This document shows, in pieces, positions 45,209 through 54,076 of a stretch of DNA of 64,000 bases. Below the pieces are notes generated by a model, which did not search any database, was not told the origin of the DNA, and worked only from the letters and a program-made list of their open reading frames with translations. The stretch spans positions 2,542,001 through 2,606,000 of the forward strand of contig NZ_LT907982.1 of NCBI RefSeq assembly GCF_900230215.1, read 5' to 3'. Every line of letters begins with the position of its first letter. The stretch's first letter is position 1. The DNA is from Jatrophihabitans sp. GAS493. GTDB taxonomy: Bacteria; Actinomycetota; Actinomycetes; Mycobacteriales; Jatrophihabitantaceae. A program made the translations under genes and the position numbers.

Positions 45209-46368
45209 GTGACCCTCGACCGAAGTCGTCGCCGAGCTCGGGGGCGTCGAAGCCAACCAACCCGAAGCCAGATAAGCCGCAGGTCGCGAAGACGAAGCCG
45301 GCGCGTCTGCATTCGGTCGCCCCGATGCCGCCCGCTCGTCCGTCCCGGGCGATCGTCCTCGGTAGTGGCGGCGTGCTCGGTTTCGCCTGGATGCTGGGCG
45401 CGCTGGGAGCACTCGAGGTCGAGGCCGAGTTTCGCGCGCACGAGGTCGACATCATCGTCGGCACGTCAGCCGGCTCAGTCGGGGCGGCCTTGCTGTCCTG
45501 CGGCATCACCGTCGATCAGATCCGTCGTCACCACCAGGGCGTCGCGCTCCCGACCGATCCCCCGATCGCCTTCGACCATGATGCGGCCACCGGCGGTGGG
45601 CTCCCGCGCCGCCCCGGCGTGCTGCCCGGCTCACCGCAGCTCCTGCTGAACGCGGTCCGCCACCCGCGGCGGGTACGGCCGATCGTCACCCTGTCGGGCG
45701 TCCTGCCGGCCGGACGGGGCACCCTACGGCCGGTGACCGAGATGGTGTCAGCGGTGGCCGCCGATCAGGGTTTCGACACCACGTGGCCGAACTCGCCCCG
45801 TCCGTGGATCGCGGCCAGCGACTACACGACCGGGCAGCGAGTGCTCTTCGGACGCGACGACCTCGGCCCATTCGGCGATCCGCAGGTCAGTCTCAGCGAC
45901 GCGGTGACTGCCTCCTGCTCGATCCCGGCCTGGTACCCGCCGGTGCAGCTCGGTAGCCACACCTTTATCGACGGTGGCGCCATCTCCAACGCATCCGTCG
46001 ACATTCTGGCCGATGTTGACGTCGATGAGGTGTACGTCTTCGCACCGATGGCATCGGTCAACATCGATCGCCGCCGATCACCGGTCGGGCGTATTGAGCG
46101 GGCCGTGCGGCGATCGGTGACTCGAGGCGTGCTGAGCGACGTCGAAGCACTGCGGGCCAGCGGAAAGCGCGTTGCGCTGGTTACGCCGGAGCCGACCGAT
46201 CTGGAAGTGATTGGACTCAATCTGATGAATCCGAGACGGCGATCGGAGGTCCTGGAGGTCGCCAAGCAGACGGCGTCGATCCAGCTGCGTCAGCAGCTCG
46301 CCGCCCGTAGCTGGAGTAACCCGCGCGAGGCCGGCGCCGGCTTTGGGCGGGGGAGTGCGCGCGCGTGA
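45205..46368 (+). CDS. Patatin-like phospholipase
   Basis: The 387-residue protein has a Lys/Pro-rich N-terminal 45 residues and a patatin domain with the oxyanion loop VLGSGGVLG, nucleophile elbow GTSAG (Ser88), and catalytic Asp in FIDGGAISN. It would hydrolyse acylglycerols or phospholipids. Gene overlaps at both ends place it in an operon with WS/DGAT upstream and the DUF6912-like gene downstream. Confidence 0.93.
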   Translation: MSDPRPKSSPSSGASKPTNPKPDKPQVAKTKPARLHSVAPMPPARPSRAIVLGSGGVLGFAWMLGALGALEVEAEFRAHEVDIIVGTSAGSVGAALLSCGITVDQIRRHHQGVALPTDPPIAFDHDAATGGGLPRRPGVLPGSPQLLLNAVRHPRRVRPIVTLSGVLPAGRGTLRPVTEMVSAVAADQGFDTTWPNSPRPWIAASDYTTGQRVLFGRDDLGPFGDPQVSLSDAVTASCSIPAWYPPVQLGSHTFIDGGAISNASVDILADVDVDEVYVFAPMASVNIDRRRSPVGRIERAVRRSVTRGVLSDVEALRASGKRVALVTPEPTDLEVIGLNLMNPRRRSEVLEVAKQTASIQLRQQLAARSWSNPREAGAGFGRGSARA

Positions 46369-46862
46369 GGATCTACATCCCTTCGACCATGTCCCAACTG
46401 GGCGCCCTGCTGGAGACCGGTGAGCTCGGGTTCGGCAGCACGACCGCCTTCGCCGTCACCGACGGACTGCGGGACTGGTACCGCGACGACGACATCGAGG
46501 AACTGGAGTACGCGGCCATGATCGAGGCGGCCCGGGCCTCACTGCGGTTGCTCGACACCGAGCCAGACACTGTTGCCCGGCGGGTGGTGCTGGCCGCTGA
46601 CGTGGAGGATGGCGACGTGAGCGTCCGCGACGATCTCGACCGTGGCGTAGTGCGGGTGGGTATCTCGATCCCGCTCTCGGCCGTCGTGTCGGTGCACGTC
46701 GACGGCGAAGACGCCGAGACGGCGGTGCGGGCCGCGGCGACGGCGATGGTGCGGGCTGAGCTGGGCGACGAGGACGCTCAGGAGACCGTGGATGATGTGG
46801 AGGGGTATGAGTTGGCCTGGTACGCCAACCAGGAGATCCCCGCCCTCGTCGAGCTTCTATAG
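46365..46862 (+). CDS. DUF6912-like conserved actinobacterial protein
   Basis: The 165-residue acidic protein starts MRIYIPSTMSQLGALLETGELGFGSTTAFAVTDGLRDWYRDDDIEELEYAAMIEAARASLRLL and ends EGYELAWYANQEIPALVELL. This pattern is recognised as a common single-copy actinobacterial protein of unknown function. GTG 46365 overlaps the patatin stop by four bases. Confidence 0.85.
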   Translation: MRIYIPSTMSQLGALLETGELGFGSTTAFAVTDGLRDWYRDDDIEELEYAAMIEAARASLRLLDTEPDTVARRVVLAADVEDGDVSVRDDLDRGVVRVGISIPLSAVVSVHVDGEDAETAVRAAATAMVRAELGDEDAQETVDDVEGYELAWYANQEIPALVELL

Positions 46863-47043
46863 CGGATTGCCCTTATAAACGCGGCGGATTCCCTAGCTGT
46901 ACCGCAGCACATGTGGATAACCGGCTCGCATCTGCGCGTTCATCCACAGAGTGCCTGCTGAGGGCGTTTCGCGAGCGCCGGCTGGCTAGCGTTGACCCTG
47001 CAGATCGAGGCGGCATCGGGTCGCCCGGGAGGGGATATGTGCC

Positions 47044-47331
47044 ATGTCATTGAAAGTCACGCCGGAGCAGCTCCAGACTCTGAGCGGCACCGTGTCCAGA
47101 ACAGCGGCCGAGATTCGGCTTTCTCAGCAGAGCTTGAAGGGGCAGCTGGCACCGGTCGTCGGCTCCGAATGGGCCGGAGCAGCGGCCACGCAGTTTGCGA
47201 CGCTCTACGGGCAGTTCGATCTGCACGCTGCCGGCCTCTCCGACGCCCTCGACGGGATCGGGCGGCTGCTTGGTCAAGCCGGTATGAGCTACGCCGAGGT
47301 CGAACAGCGGATCGCCGCCTCCTTCCGCTGA
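47044..47331 (+). CDS. WXG100-family (ESAT-6-like) protein
   Basis: The 95-residue helical protein has the central turn SEWAGAAATQF, a W-x-G motif between two amphipathic helices, and a C-terminal YAEVEQRIAASF with the YxxxE secretion motif of ESX substrates. No partner WXG100 gene or ESX ATPase is in the window, so it may be a homodimer exported by a distant system. Confidence 0.92.
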   Translation: MSLKVTPEQLQTLSGTVSRTAAEIRLSQQSLKGQLAPVVGSEWAGAAATQFATLYGQFDLHAAGLSDALDGIGRLLGQAGMSYAEVEQRIAASFR

Positions 47332-47430
47332 GGTCGCTCCCGACGCCACCGTGACCGGAACTGCGGAACGGGTGTCTTGGAAGCGGCGGCTGCGCCGGGC
47401 CGGTTCGGCCTGAACTACGCTCTCTTAACT

Positions 47431-48009
47431 GTGTCGCCTGACGAGATCCTGACTTTGGTTGAGCAGTCCTACCGTGCGTACTTCGAGGCCGAACCGGCCC
47501 GGGCCTCCGTCTCGTTCCTCGGCGTGGAGCCGATGGAGGTTCTGCGTTTCGAGTCGCCGCTGGGTCAGGACGAGATCGTCAACTACGTGAGTCTCGGGAT
47601 GGCCCGGCGGCCGATGACCGGTGGAGACGAGTTGGTGGTCGCCGAGGACGGGCCGCGGGCCGAGCTGCTCCTCCAGTGCCGGGGCGACGGAGGGGACCTC
47701 TGGCGGCAGCTGGCGATACTCGCATCGGCCCCGGTGGTCGAGGGGCTCATCTTCTCCGCCGGCGCGCGGGTTGACCTCGGTACTCCGCTGGCCAGCGGGT
47801 CGCGCTGCACCGGAGCCATCGTCTCGGTCGCTGAGTTGGCCCGGCTCGAGTTCTCAGGTGGCGGCGTGGAGTTTCTTCGACTGCTGCCGGCGACGGCCAA
47901 CGAATTGGCCTGGGCCCGGATACACGGCAGCGAGGCTCTCGCCGAGCGGTGGAACCTTCAGGGCGTTGACCTGCTCGACCTCGGGCGGGAGAGCGTTCAG
48001 CTCGACTGA
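47431..48009 (+). CDS. Suppressor-of-fused (SUFU)-like domain protein
   Basis: From GTG 47431 the 192-residue protein reads EPARASVSFLGVEPMEVLRFESPLGQDEIVNYVSLGMARRPMTGGDELVVAEDGPRAELLLQCRGDGGDLWRQLAILASAPVVEGLIFSAGARVDLG, similar to bacterial SUFU domains. In bacteria these are common as immunity proteins of polymorphic toxins, but here there is only the upstream WXG100 gene, 99 bp away. TTG 47377 is an alternative start. Confidence 0.75.
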   Translation: MSPDEILTLVEQSYRAYFEAEPARASVSFLGVEPMEVLRFESPLGQDEIVNYVSLGMARRPMTGGDELVVAEDGPRAELLLQCRGDGGDLWRQLAILASAPVVEGLIFSAGARVDLGTPLASGSRCTGAIVSVAELARLEFSGGGVEFLRLLPATANELAWARIHGSEALAERWNLQGVDLLDLGRESVQLD

Positions 48010-48085
48010 GACGCACCACGCACGCTGGCATCCCAAGCGGGGGGTGTCGCGGCGCTGGGTGCCGGTGCGCTGGGTGCCGCTGCGC

Positions 48086-49240
48086 TCACAACCAGCCGGC
48101 TCGCTTGAACGAGTGGTGCAGCCATAGGCAGACCCCGACCACGATCCCGACGACGAGCGGGTACCCGAACCGCCAATGCAGTTCGGGCATGTGGTCGAAG
48201 TTCATCCCATAGATACCGGCCACCATGGTGGGGACGGCCGCGATCGCCACCCAGGCCGAGATCTTGCGCATGTCTTCGTTCTGGATCACCGAGACCTGAG
48301 CCAGATGCGCCGAGACTAGCGTGTTCAACAGATCGTCGAAGGCGGTCACCTGGTCGATTACCTGCCCGAGGTGGTCGTTGACATCGCGGAAGTACTCGCG
48401 GATCTCCTCGGCGATCAACGGCATCTCCGTCTCGCCGAGGGAGCGCAGCGGAACGGTCAGCGGTGCCGCCGAACGCTGTAGCGCGAGCACCTCTCGCTTC
48501 AGGATGTACATCCGGTTGGTGTCCAGCGACCGGGCCGCTCCGCCGAAGACCGCCACCTCCATCTCATCGATGTCGGTCTGCAGCGCCTCGGCGACGGCCA
48601 GATAGTCGTCCACCACGTGGTCGAGGATTCCGTGCAGCACGGCCGAAGGCCCCTCGGCCAACAGCGTCTGCTCCTTCTCCAACCGCTTGCGTAACGCGTG
48701 CAACCCGCCGTGCTCGCCGTGGCGCACGGTGATCACGTAGTCGACCCCGAGGAAGACCATCACCTCGCCGGTGTCCACCACCTCGACGGTGGTGGACGAG
48801 TCAGTGCTCGACACCGCGCTCTCGTCGTAGTGCACCGTCTTCACCACCGCGAAGAGCATCTCATCGTCGTAGCTCTCCAGCTTCGGGCGCTGGTGCGCCG
48901 AAACCGCGTCCTCGACGGCCAGCGGGTGGAGATTGAAATGCTCGGCCAACCCGGCCAGCTGAGCGTCGCTCGGCTCGTGCAGGCCGATCCAGACGAACCC
49001 CTCGCCGGAGGCCACGACGCCGTCGTGGGCTTCGCGCCAGTTCGGGCGGCCGCGGTCGTCATGACTCGGCTCGTGCCGTACCCCGCCGACGTAGACGGCG
49101 CAGTCCACAATCGCCGTACTCCGCTCCACCTCGGGGATCCACGGGACGGGCGCATGACGTGGTCCGGGGCGCAGCACAGCCGGGCGAAGGGATGCGGGGC
49201 GGGGGATATGACGTCGGGCACGATTAGTCACGCGCCACAT
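48086..49240 (-). CDS. corA: CorA-type magnesium/cobalt transporter
   Basis: From ATG 49240, preceded by AAGGGGG, the protein has 384 residues. The cytoplasmic domain is followed by the long stalk helix and two C-terminal transmembrane helices with the signature YGMNFDHMPEL (GMN motif), and a basic tail. It forms a pentameric Mg2+ channel. Longer starts up to 49333 are open but unlikely. It is convergent with the SUFU-like gene and divergent from the MaoC gene. Confidence 0.93.
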   Translation of the reverse strand: MWRVTNRARRHIPRPASLRPAVLRPGPRHAPVPWIPEVERSTAIVDCAVYVGGVRHEPSHDDRGRPNWREAHDGVVASGEGFVWIGLHEPSDAQLAGLAEHFNLHPLAVEDAVSAHQRPKLESYDDEMLFAVVKTVHYDESAVSSTDSSTTVEVVDTGEVMVFLGVDYVITVRHGEHGGLHALRKRLEKEQTLLAEGPSAVLHGILDHVVDDYLAVAEALQTDIDEMEVAVFGGAARSLDTNRMYILKREVLALQRSAAPLTVPLRSLGETEMPLIAEEIREYFRDVNDHLGQVIDQVTAFDDLLNTLVSAHLAQVSVIQNEDMRKISAWVAIAAVPTMVAGIYGMNFDHMPELHWRFGYPLVVGIVVGVCLWLHHSFKRAGWL

Positions 49241-49334
49241 TCTGCCCCCTTCCCGCGGTCGATCGTGCAAGATAGCAACGTTTGACGCAGCAGCGGGCAA
49301 ATTCATCCACACGGATCCGTATGAGGAGTGCAAC

Positions 49335-49841
49335 GTGCAGTTTGGTCGGTACTACGAAGAGTTCGAGGTCGGCGCGGTCTACAAGCACTGGCCCGGTAAG
49401 ACGGTCACCGAGTACGACGACCACCTGTTCTGCCTCATCACCATGAACCACCACCCACTGCACCTGGATATCAACTACGCCGAGAAGACGACCGACTTCG
49501 GCAAGAACGTGGTGGTCGGAAACTACATCTACTCGCTGCTGCTCGGGTTGAGCGTGCCGGACGTCAGCGGCAAGGCGATCGCCAACCTGGAGGTCGAGTC
49601 GCTGCGTCACGTCGCACCGACCTTCCACGGCGACACCATCTACGGTGAGACGACTGTGCTGGAGAAGACTCCGTCCAAGTCCAAGACCGACCGCGGTGTT
49701 GTCTACGTCGAGACCATCGGCTACAAGCAGGACGGCACAATTGTCTGCATTTTCCGGCGCAAGGTGATGGTTCCGACCAAGGAGTACATCGACGCCCGCG
49801 GCGGCGAGCAGCCCGGTCGCCCGACGCCGATCCCGCGCTAG
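49335..49841 (+). CDS. MaoC-like hotdog dehydratase
   Basis: The 168-residue protein has the MaoC hotdog pattern GRYYEEFEVGAVYKHWPGKTVTEYDDHLFCLITMNHHPLHLDINYAEKTTDFGKNVVVGNYIYSLLLGLSVPDV. The NHHPLHLD segment resembles the catalytic hydratase region of MaoC proteins in which Asp and His act on enoyl-CoA. Substrate is unknown. GTG 49335 is the likely start. Confidence 0.92.
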   Translation: MQFGRYYEEFEVGAVYKHWPGKTVTEYDDHLFCLITMNHHPLHLDINYAEKTTDFGKNVVVGNYIYSLLLGLSVPDVSGKAIANLEVESLRHVAPTFHGDTIYGETTVLEKTPSKSKTDRGVVYVETIGYKQDGTIVCIFRRKVMVPTKEYIDARGGEQPGRPTPIPR

Positions 49842-50260
49842 TCGGGTAATGCCCCCCACTCGGTGAGCGCGCTGAGCAGCCCGGGCACCAGCGGCAGCTG
49901 CGCCAGCTCGGCCCGGCTGACCCAGCGCGCTTGGGTGGCGTCGTCGGCGGCATGTAACGTCCCGCCGACGACGCTGCACAGGTAGTCGTCGATGCAGTAG
50001 GTAACGCTCTTAGCCGCGTCACCTACCGCATCCACATGGTCTTCGACGCTGCCCAGCAGCTGAAGCACCCTAACGGCAAGGCCGGTCTCCTCGGCCAATT
50101 CCCGAACACAGGCGGCGTCGCTCGTCTCCCCGCCGTCGCACTTCCCGCCGGGGATCGACCAGGTGCTGGCCCACGGATCGCGGGCCCGCTCGACCATCAG
50201 CAGCCGCCGACGGTCGTCAAAGACAACTCCGCCGGCGGCGCGGATGCGGGTCGTCGTCAT
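49838..50260 (-). CDS. NUDIX hydrolase
   Basis: The 140-residue protein carries a complete Nudix box, GKCDGGETSDAACVRELAEETGL (GX5EX7REUXEEXGU), after the N-terminal strand RAAGGVVFDDRRRLLMVERA. It would hydrolyse a nucleoside diphosphate derivative; sanitising of 8-oxo-dGTP or similar is possible but not shown. It overlaps the convergent MaoC gene by four bases. Confidence 0.94.
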   Translation of the reverse strand: MTTTRIRAAGGVVFDDRRRLLMVERARDPWASTWSIPGGKCDGGETSDAACVRELAEETGLAVRVLQLLGSVEDHVDAVGDAAKSVTYCIDDYLCSVVGGTLHAADDATQARWVSRAELAQLPLVPGLLSALTEWGALPD

Positions 50261-50391
50261 CGCATCAGTGTGTCCTTTCGCCGCGGTAGCGGCCAGGATG
50301 TGTGTCGGCTCACAGCGGCGCGCCTGACGCGGCGCGGCCGGGAATCGGATAGAACATAACTGGAGTCGTATGGATACGGACTGGAGTTCAA

Positions 50392-50547
50392 GTGGACACG
50401 AAAAAGCTGATCGGCGCCGTGGTTGTGGCGTTCGTCCTCTTCTTCATCGTCACGTCGCCAGATGATGCCGCCAAAATCTCGCACAACCTCTGGCACGGCG
50501 TCATGAATACCGCACACGGCGTGTCGGACTTTATCGACAAGCTCTAG
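50392..50547 (+). CDS. Small single-helix membrane protein
   Basis: GTG 50392 encodes 51 residues: a short basic start (VDTKKL), one hydrophobic helix (IGAVVVAFVLFFIV) and a polar tail (TSPDDAAKISHNLWHGVMNTAHGVSDFIDKL). GGAG lies at 50383, about six bases before the start. It is 11 bp upstream of the PH-domain gene and probably co-transcribed. Such short proteins accompany this PH-domain gene in related actinobacteria as far as I recall. Confidence 0.65.
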   Translation: MDTKKLIGAVVVAFVLFFIVTSPDDAAKISHNLWHGVMNTAHGVSDFIDKL

Positions 50548-50558
50548 GCAGCAAGCCG

Positions 50559-51287
50559 ATGGCCGACGTCGTCGAGCGCTACCTGCTGCCGACGGAAGGC
50601 ATCGTCTTCGAGGTCCGTCGGCACTGGGTATCTCTCGCCGAGTCGGGCGTGTTGTACCTGGCATTCCTGATCGGCGGTTTCCTCGCCCTCGGCTTCTTCG
50701 AGGATGTCGAGATCCTGCGTCTGATGTCCGCGAGCTTCTTGATCCTGAGCACCGCTTGGTATGCCTGGATCGTCTTCGACTGGCATATCGAGCGTCTGGT
50801 CGTCACCAAGAAGCGGGTCATCCTGATCTCGGGAATTCTCACCCGCAACGTGGCGATCATGCCGCTGACGAAAGTCACCGACCTGACCTACCAGCAGAGC
50901 CTGCTGGGGCGCCTCTTCGACTACGGCACCTTCATCATCGAGTCGGCCGGGCAGGACCAGGCGCTGAGTCGTATCGACTACATCAGCGGGCCGGACAAGC
51001 ACTATCAACAGATCTCCAACCTGCTCTTCGGAACCGGCGCCGCGACCGACCCCGAGGACGCCCCGCTGCCGAGTTCGTCACCGAGTTCGTCGCCGACCCC
51101 GTCGACCGACACCGACCAGGTCCCGGACTTGATGCTCGATGTCGGACCCAGCGCACCCGGCATGGACGGCGACTACTTCGACGAGCCCGCCGCCTTCGAT
51201 GACCCCGATAGCCACAACACCTCACCGCTGCCCCGTATCAACGTCGGAACCCAACCGCCCTCGCGACGGGCCGACCCGCCGCCGTGA
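50559..51287 (+). CDS. Bacterial PH-domain membrane protein
   Basis: The 242-residue protein has an N-terminal segment, two transmembrane helices (LAESGVLYLAFLIGGFLALGFF and LMSASFLILSTAWYAWIVFDW), and a bPH2 domain (IERLVVTKKRVILISGILTRNVAIMPLTKVTDLTYQQSLLGRLFDYGTFIIESAGQDQALSRIDYI). A disordered Ser/Pro/Asp tail follows. Function is unknown; bPH2 membrane proteins are suspected envelope-stress components. Confidence 0.92.
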   Translation: MADVVERYLLPTEGIVFEVRRHWVSLAESGVLYLAFLIGGFLALGFFEDVEILRLMSASFLILSTAWYAWIVFDWHIERLVVTKKRVILISGILTRNVAIMPLTKVTDLTYQQSLLGRLFDYGTFIIESAGQDQALSRIDYISGPDKHYQQISNLLFGTGAATDPEDAPLPSSSPSSSPTPSTDTDQVPDLMLDVGPSAPGMDGDYFDEPAAFDDPDSHNTSPLPRINVGTQPPSRRADPPP

Positions 51288-51322
51288 TCGGGTTCGACCT
51301 CCCACGTCGATAGGCTGAACCG

Positions 51323-52186
51323 GTGACGATCGATCTGCACACCCACTCCCTCGCCTCTGACGGCACCGATTCGCCATCAGAGCTGGTCGCCAACGCCAAG
51401 GCGGCGGGGCTGACGGTGCTGGCGATCACCGATCACGACACCACCGGCGGCTGGGCCGAGGCGACCGCCGCCCTTCCAGCCGGGTTGACCCTCGTCACTG
51501 GTACCGAGTTCTCCTGCGTCTACACCGGGGCCGACGGACGTGACGTCAGCCTGCACCTGCTGGGGTATCTCTACGACCCCGAGAACGAAGGGCTGCGCCA
51601 GGAGCGGATCCGGCTGCGCGAGAGCCGGCTCGGACGGGGCGAACAGATCGTCCGAAATCTCGAGGCGGACGGCTATCCGGTTACCTGGGAGCGGGTCACC
51701 GAACTCGCCGACGGGGGTGCCGTCGGGCGTCCGCACATCGCCCGCGTGCTGGTGGAGAACGGTGTGGTTGGATCGGTGAACGAAGCCTTCGAGGAGCTGC
51801 TGTCGGCCCACGGCAAGTACTACGCGAAGAAGGTGGACACCGACGTGTTCACGGCGATCGAGTTGGTTCGGGCCGCGGGCGGCCTGACCGTCTTCGCTCA
51901 CCCCTTCGCCCATCGCCGTGGCCCAGTGGTCGGCGTGGACGTGATCGCGGCGATGACGGCGGCTGGATTGGACGGTATTGAGATCGACCATCCCGACCAT
52001 GCGCCGGAGGATCGAATCGCCCTGCGGGCCCTGGCCACGGAGCTCGACCTGGTCGGCACGGGCGCCTCGGACTACCACGGGACGAACAAGACGACCCGTC
52101 TGGGCGCCTGCACCACAGACCCGAAGGAGTACGAACGCCTCGTGTCGCGAACTTCCGCTCGCGTCCCCATCAGGTTGTCAGCCTGA
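51323..52186 (+). CDS. PHP-domain phosphoesterase
   Basis: The 287-residue protein has the PHP motifs IDLHTHSLASDG (H6, H8), ITDHDTTGGW, GRPHIARVL, FAHPFAHR and TGASDYHG. It resembles the RNase AM/YciV-type 3',5'-nucleoside bisphosphate phosphatase and 5'-3' exonuclease family that binds three metals. Complete in length. Confidence 0.94.
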   Translation: MTIDLHTHSLASDGTDSPSELVANAKAAGLTVLAITDHDTTGGWAEATAALPAGLTLVTGTEFSCVYTGADGRDVSLHLLGYLYDPENEGLRQERIRLRESRLGRGEQIVRNLEADGYPVTWERVTELADGGAVGRPHIARVLVENGVVGSVNEAFEELLSAHGKYYAKKVDTDVFTAIELVRAAGGLTVFAHPFAHRRGPVVGVDVIAAMTAAGLDGIEIDHPDHAPEDRIALRALATELDLVGTGASDYHGTNKTTRLGACTTDPKEYERLVSRTSARVPIRLSA

Positions 52187-52203
52187 TCCACTACGGTGGC
52201 GCT

Positions 52204-53136
52204 ATGTCGCGGGTCGGTGAGCAGGTCGGGGAGCAGCTCCAACTCGGGTCGATGCCAACTCGCCTCTTCTCCTGCACTCCCTCGCGGCTGACCACGTTCG
52301 ACTGCCCGCGCCGGTATCGCATGACCTATCTTGACCGTCCTACGCCCCCGAGAGGGGCACCCTGGGCCCACAACACGATGGGTGCGGTCGTACACCTGGC
52401 CCTGCACCGTTGGTGGCAGTTGGGGCGCCCCAAGCGCAATCCGGAGAACGGCGGGTGGCTGGTCGAACGTCACTGGCAGCACGACGGGTTCCGCGATCTG
52501 GAGCAGTCGCTGACGTGGCGCTCGCGGGCTAAGGAGTGGGTCGAGCAGTACCTGCGCGGAGTCGACGCCGACGATGAGCCGGTTGGGGTCGAACGAACCG
52601 TGGGCACCCGCACCGACCGGCTCGCCGTCTCCGGTCGGGTCGACCGCATCGACGGGCGGGACGGGGAACTGGTCATCGTCGACTACAAGACCGGCCGCAG
52701 CATTCCGGGAGAGGATGACGCGCGCGGTTCGCTGGCTCTCGCGCTCTATGCGCTGGGAGCCCGGCGCACCCTCCGTCAGGCCTGCCGAAGGGTTGAGCTG
52801 CACCATCTGCCGAGCGGATCAGTCGCCGCCTTCGAGCACACCGACGAATCGCTGCAGCGACACATCGCCCGGGCCGAGGCCTGCGCCGAGGACATCGTGG
52901 CGGCGACGGACACGCTGGCCGGGCTGCTCAACCAGGCCGACGCCCAGGCGTCACCGACCGCAGCACCGCGCCCGCCCGGCATGACCGCCGACGAGACAGC
53001 GATCGCCGACGATCTCTTCCCGGCCGTACCAGGCGCTCAGTGCGGTTGGTGCGACTTCCGGCGAAACTGCCCGACCGGGCTTGCCTCGTCACGCTCACTG
53101 GACTCCTGGTCCGGTCTGGCCGAAGTCGCCGGGTAG
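52204..53136 (+). CDS. RecB/AddB-type PD-(D/E)XK nuclease with Fe-S cysteines
   Basis: The 310-residue protein has GAVVHLALHRWW, the nuclease core VSGRVDRIDGRDGELVIVDYKTGR (D...D-x-K), and four cysteines placed as in AddB/Cas4 iron-sulfur nucleases: C34 (TFDCPRRYRM) and C280, C283, C289 (CGWCDFRRNC). It belongs to the RecB exonuclease-like family found as a stand-alone gene in actinobacteria. ATG 52204 is chosen; ATG 52252 is possible. Confidence 0.92.
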   Translation: MSRVGEQVGEQLQLGSMPTRLFSCTPSRLTTFDCPRRYRMTYLDRPTPPRGAPWAHNTMGAVVHLALHRWWQLGRPKRNPENGGWLVERHWQHDGFRDLEQSLTWRSRAKEWVEQYLRGVDADDEPVGVERTVGTRTDRLAVSGRVDRIDGRDGELVIVDYKTGRSIPGEDDARGSLALALYALGARRTLRQACRRVELHHLPSGSVAAFEHTDESLQRHIARAEACAEDIVAATDTLAGLLNQADAQASPTAAPRPPGMTADETAIADDLFPAVPGAQCGWCDFRRNCPTGLASSRSLDSWSGLAEVAG

Positions 53137-53164
53137 GGAAGATCAGTAGGAAGTCCGGACGTGG

Positions 53165-54076
53165 TCAGGCGGCCGAGTCGCCCCGCTCAACGCCCGCCCG
53201 GCGGAGCGCATCGCGGTAGAGCGGGCTACGCCGATACTGCGCGGGCACCGGGGCCGTCGCCACCCGCAGGCTGCGAAGCGCCAGGGCGTTGACCGTATCG
53301 CTGGCCGGCAGCGGCGGCAGCCGATACATCCGTTTGGCCCAGGCCGGCAGCAGCCCGACGGCTAGCGAAGTCACCGCGGTCCAGCCGAGACGGGCCGGCA
53401 GGACCAGCGGAATCGGAACCGACATCGGCGGAAGCAGGACGACCCGGGCCGCGGCCCGCGCCGCGTCCGTTGCCTGCAGTCGTGGGCGAATGCCGGCGAA
53501 ATACTCCTTGAGCTCGATTCGCGTCGAGGGGACCGCGTCGCGCGGGATACCTACCAACTCCGCTGCGATCTGCTGCTCGCGCACGTACTGGTCGGCCTCG
53601 GCGGGGCTGATCCGCAGGCCGGAGCGGTGGGCACTGACCAGGAACGAGTCGACCTCGCAGGCGTGCACCCACACCAGTTGATCGAGCTCGACCACCCCCA
53701 ACTTCTGATGGATTCCACGCACCCGGGCCGCCATCCGATCGACATCGGCGCGCGGGGCGAAGGCGACCGTGGCGACGAAGAGGCCGGTTCGTTGCAGGCG
53801 TCGCCAGGGCGCTTCACGGAACGTGGACTGGGCGTCCAGAAGCGCCATCGCCTCCGGGTGCAGCGCCTGCAGCAGCAGTGCCCGCAGCCCGCCGATGAGC
53901 GCCAGCGGATCGGAGTGAACCTTCCAGGTGACGCTCTGCGGTCCGAAGTACCCGAGGTCTTCCTCCGCTGCGCTTCCCGCATGGTCGGCGGTGATCTGGC
54001 CGGTTCCGATCGTGCCAGTGGCGAACTCGTCTGGGGTCACCCGTTCAGGATGCACCCTCGGCGGCCAGGACCGCAT
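53165..54076 (-). CDS. Oxygenase MpaB-family (DUF2236) protein
   Basis: ATG 54076 gives 303 residues. The DUF2236/MpaB' core is seen in GYFGPQSVTWKVHSDPLALIGGLRALLLQALHPEAMALLDAQSTFREAPWRRLQRTGLFVATVAFA, LVWVHACEVDSFL and YFAGIRPRL. These residues include the His/Arg positions that bind heme b in latex-clearing-type oxygenases. Physiological substrate is unknown. The start overlaps the upstream hydrolase end by 32 bases; GTG 54055 or 54040 are alternatives. Confidence 0.9.
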   Translation of the reverse strand: MRSWPPRVHPERVTPDEFATGTIGTGQITADHAGSAAEEDLGYFGPQSVTWKVHSDPLALIGGLRALLLQALHPEAMALLDAQSTFREAPWRRLQRTGLFVATVAFAPRADVDRMAARVRGIHQKLGVVELDQLVWVHACEVDSFLVSAHRSGLRISPAEADQYVREQQIAAELVGIPRDAVPSTRIELKEYFAGIRPRLQATDAARAAARVVLLPPMSVPIPLVLPARLGWTAVTSLAVGLLPAWAKRMYRLPPLPASDTVNALALRSLRVATAPVPAQYRRSPLYRDALRRAGVERGDSAA

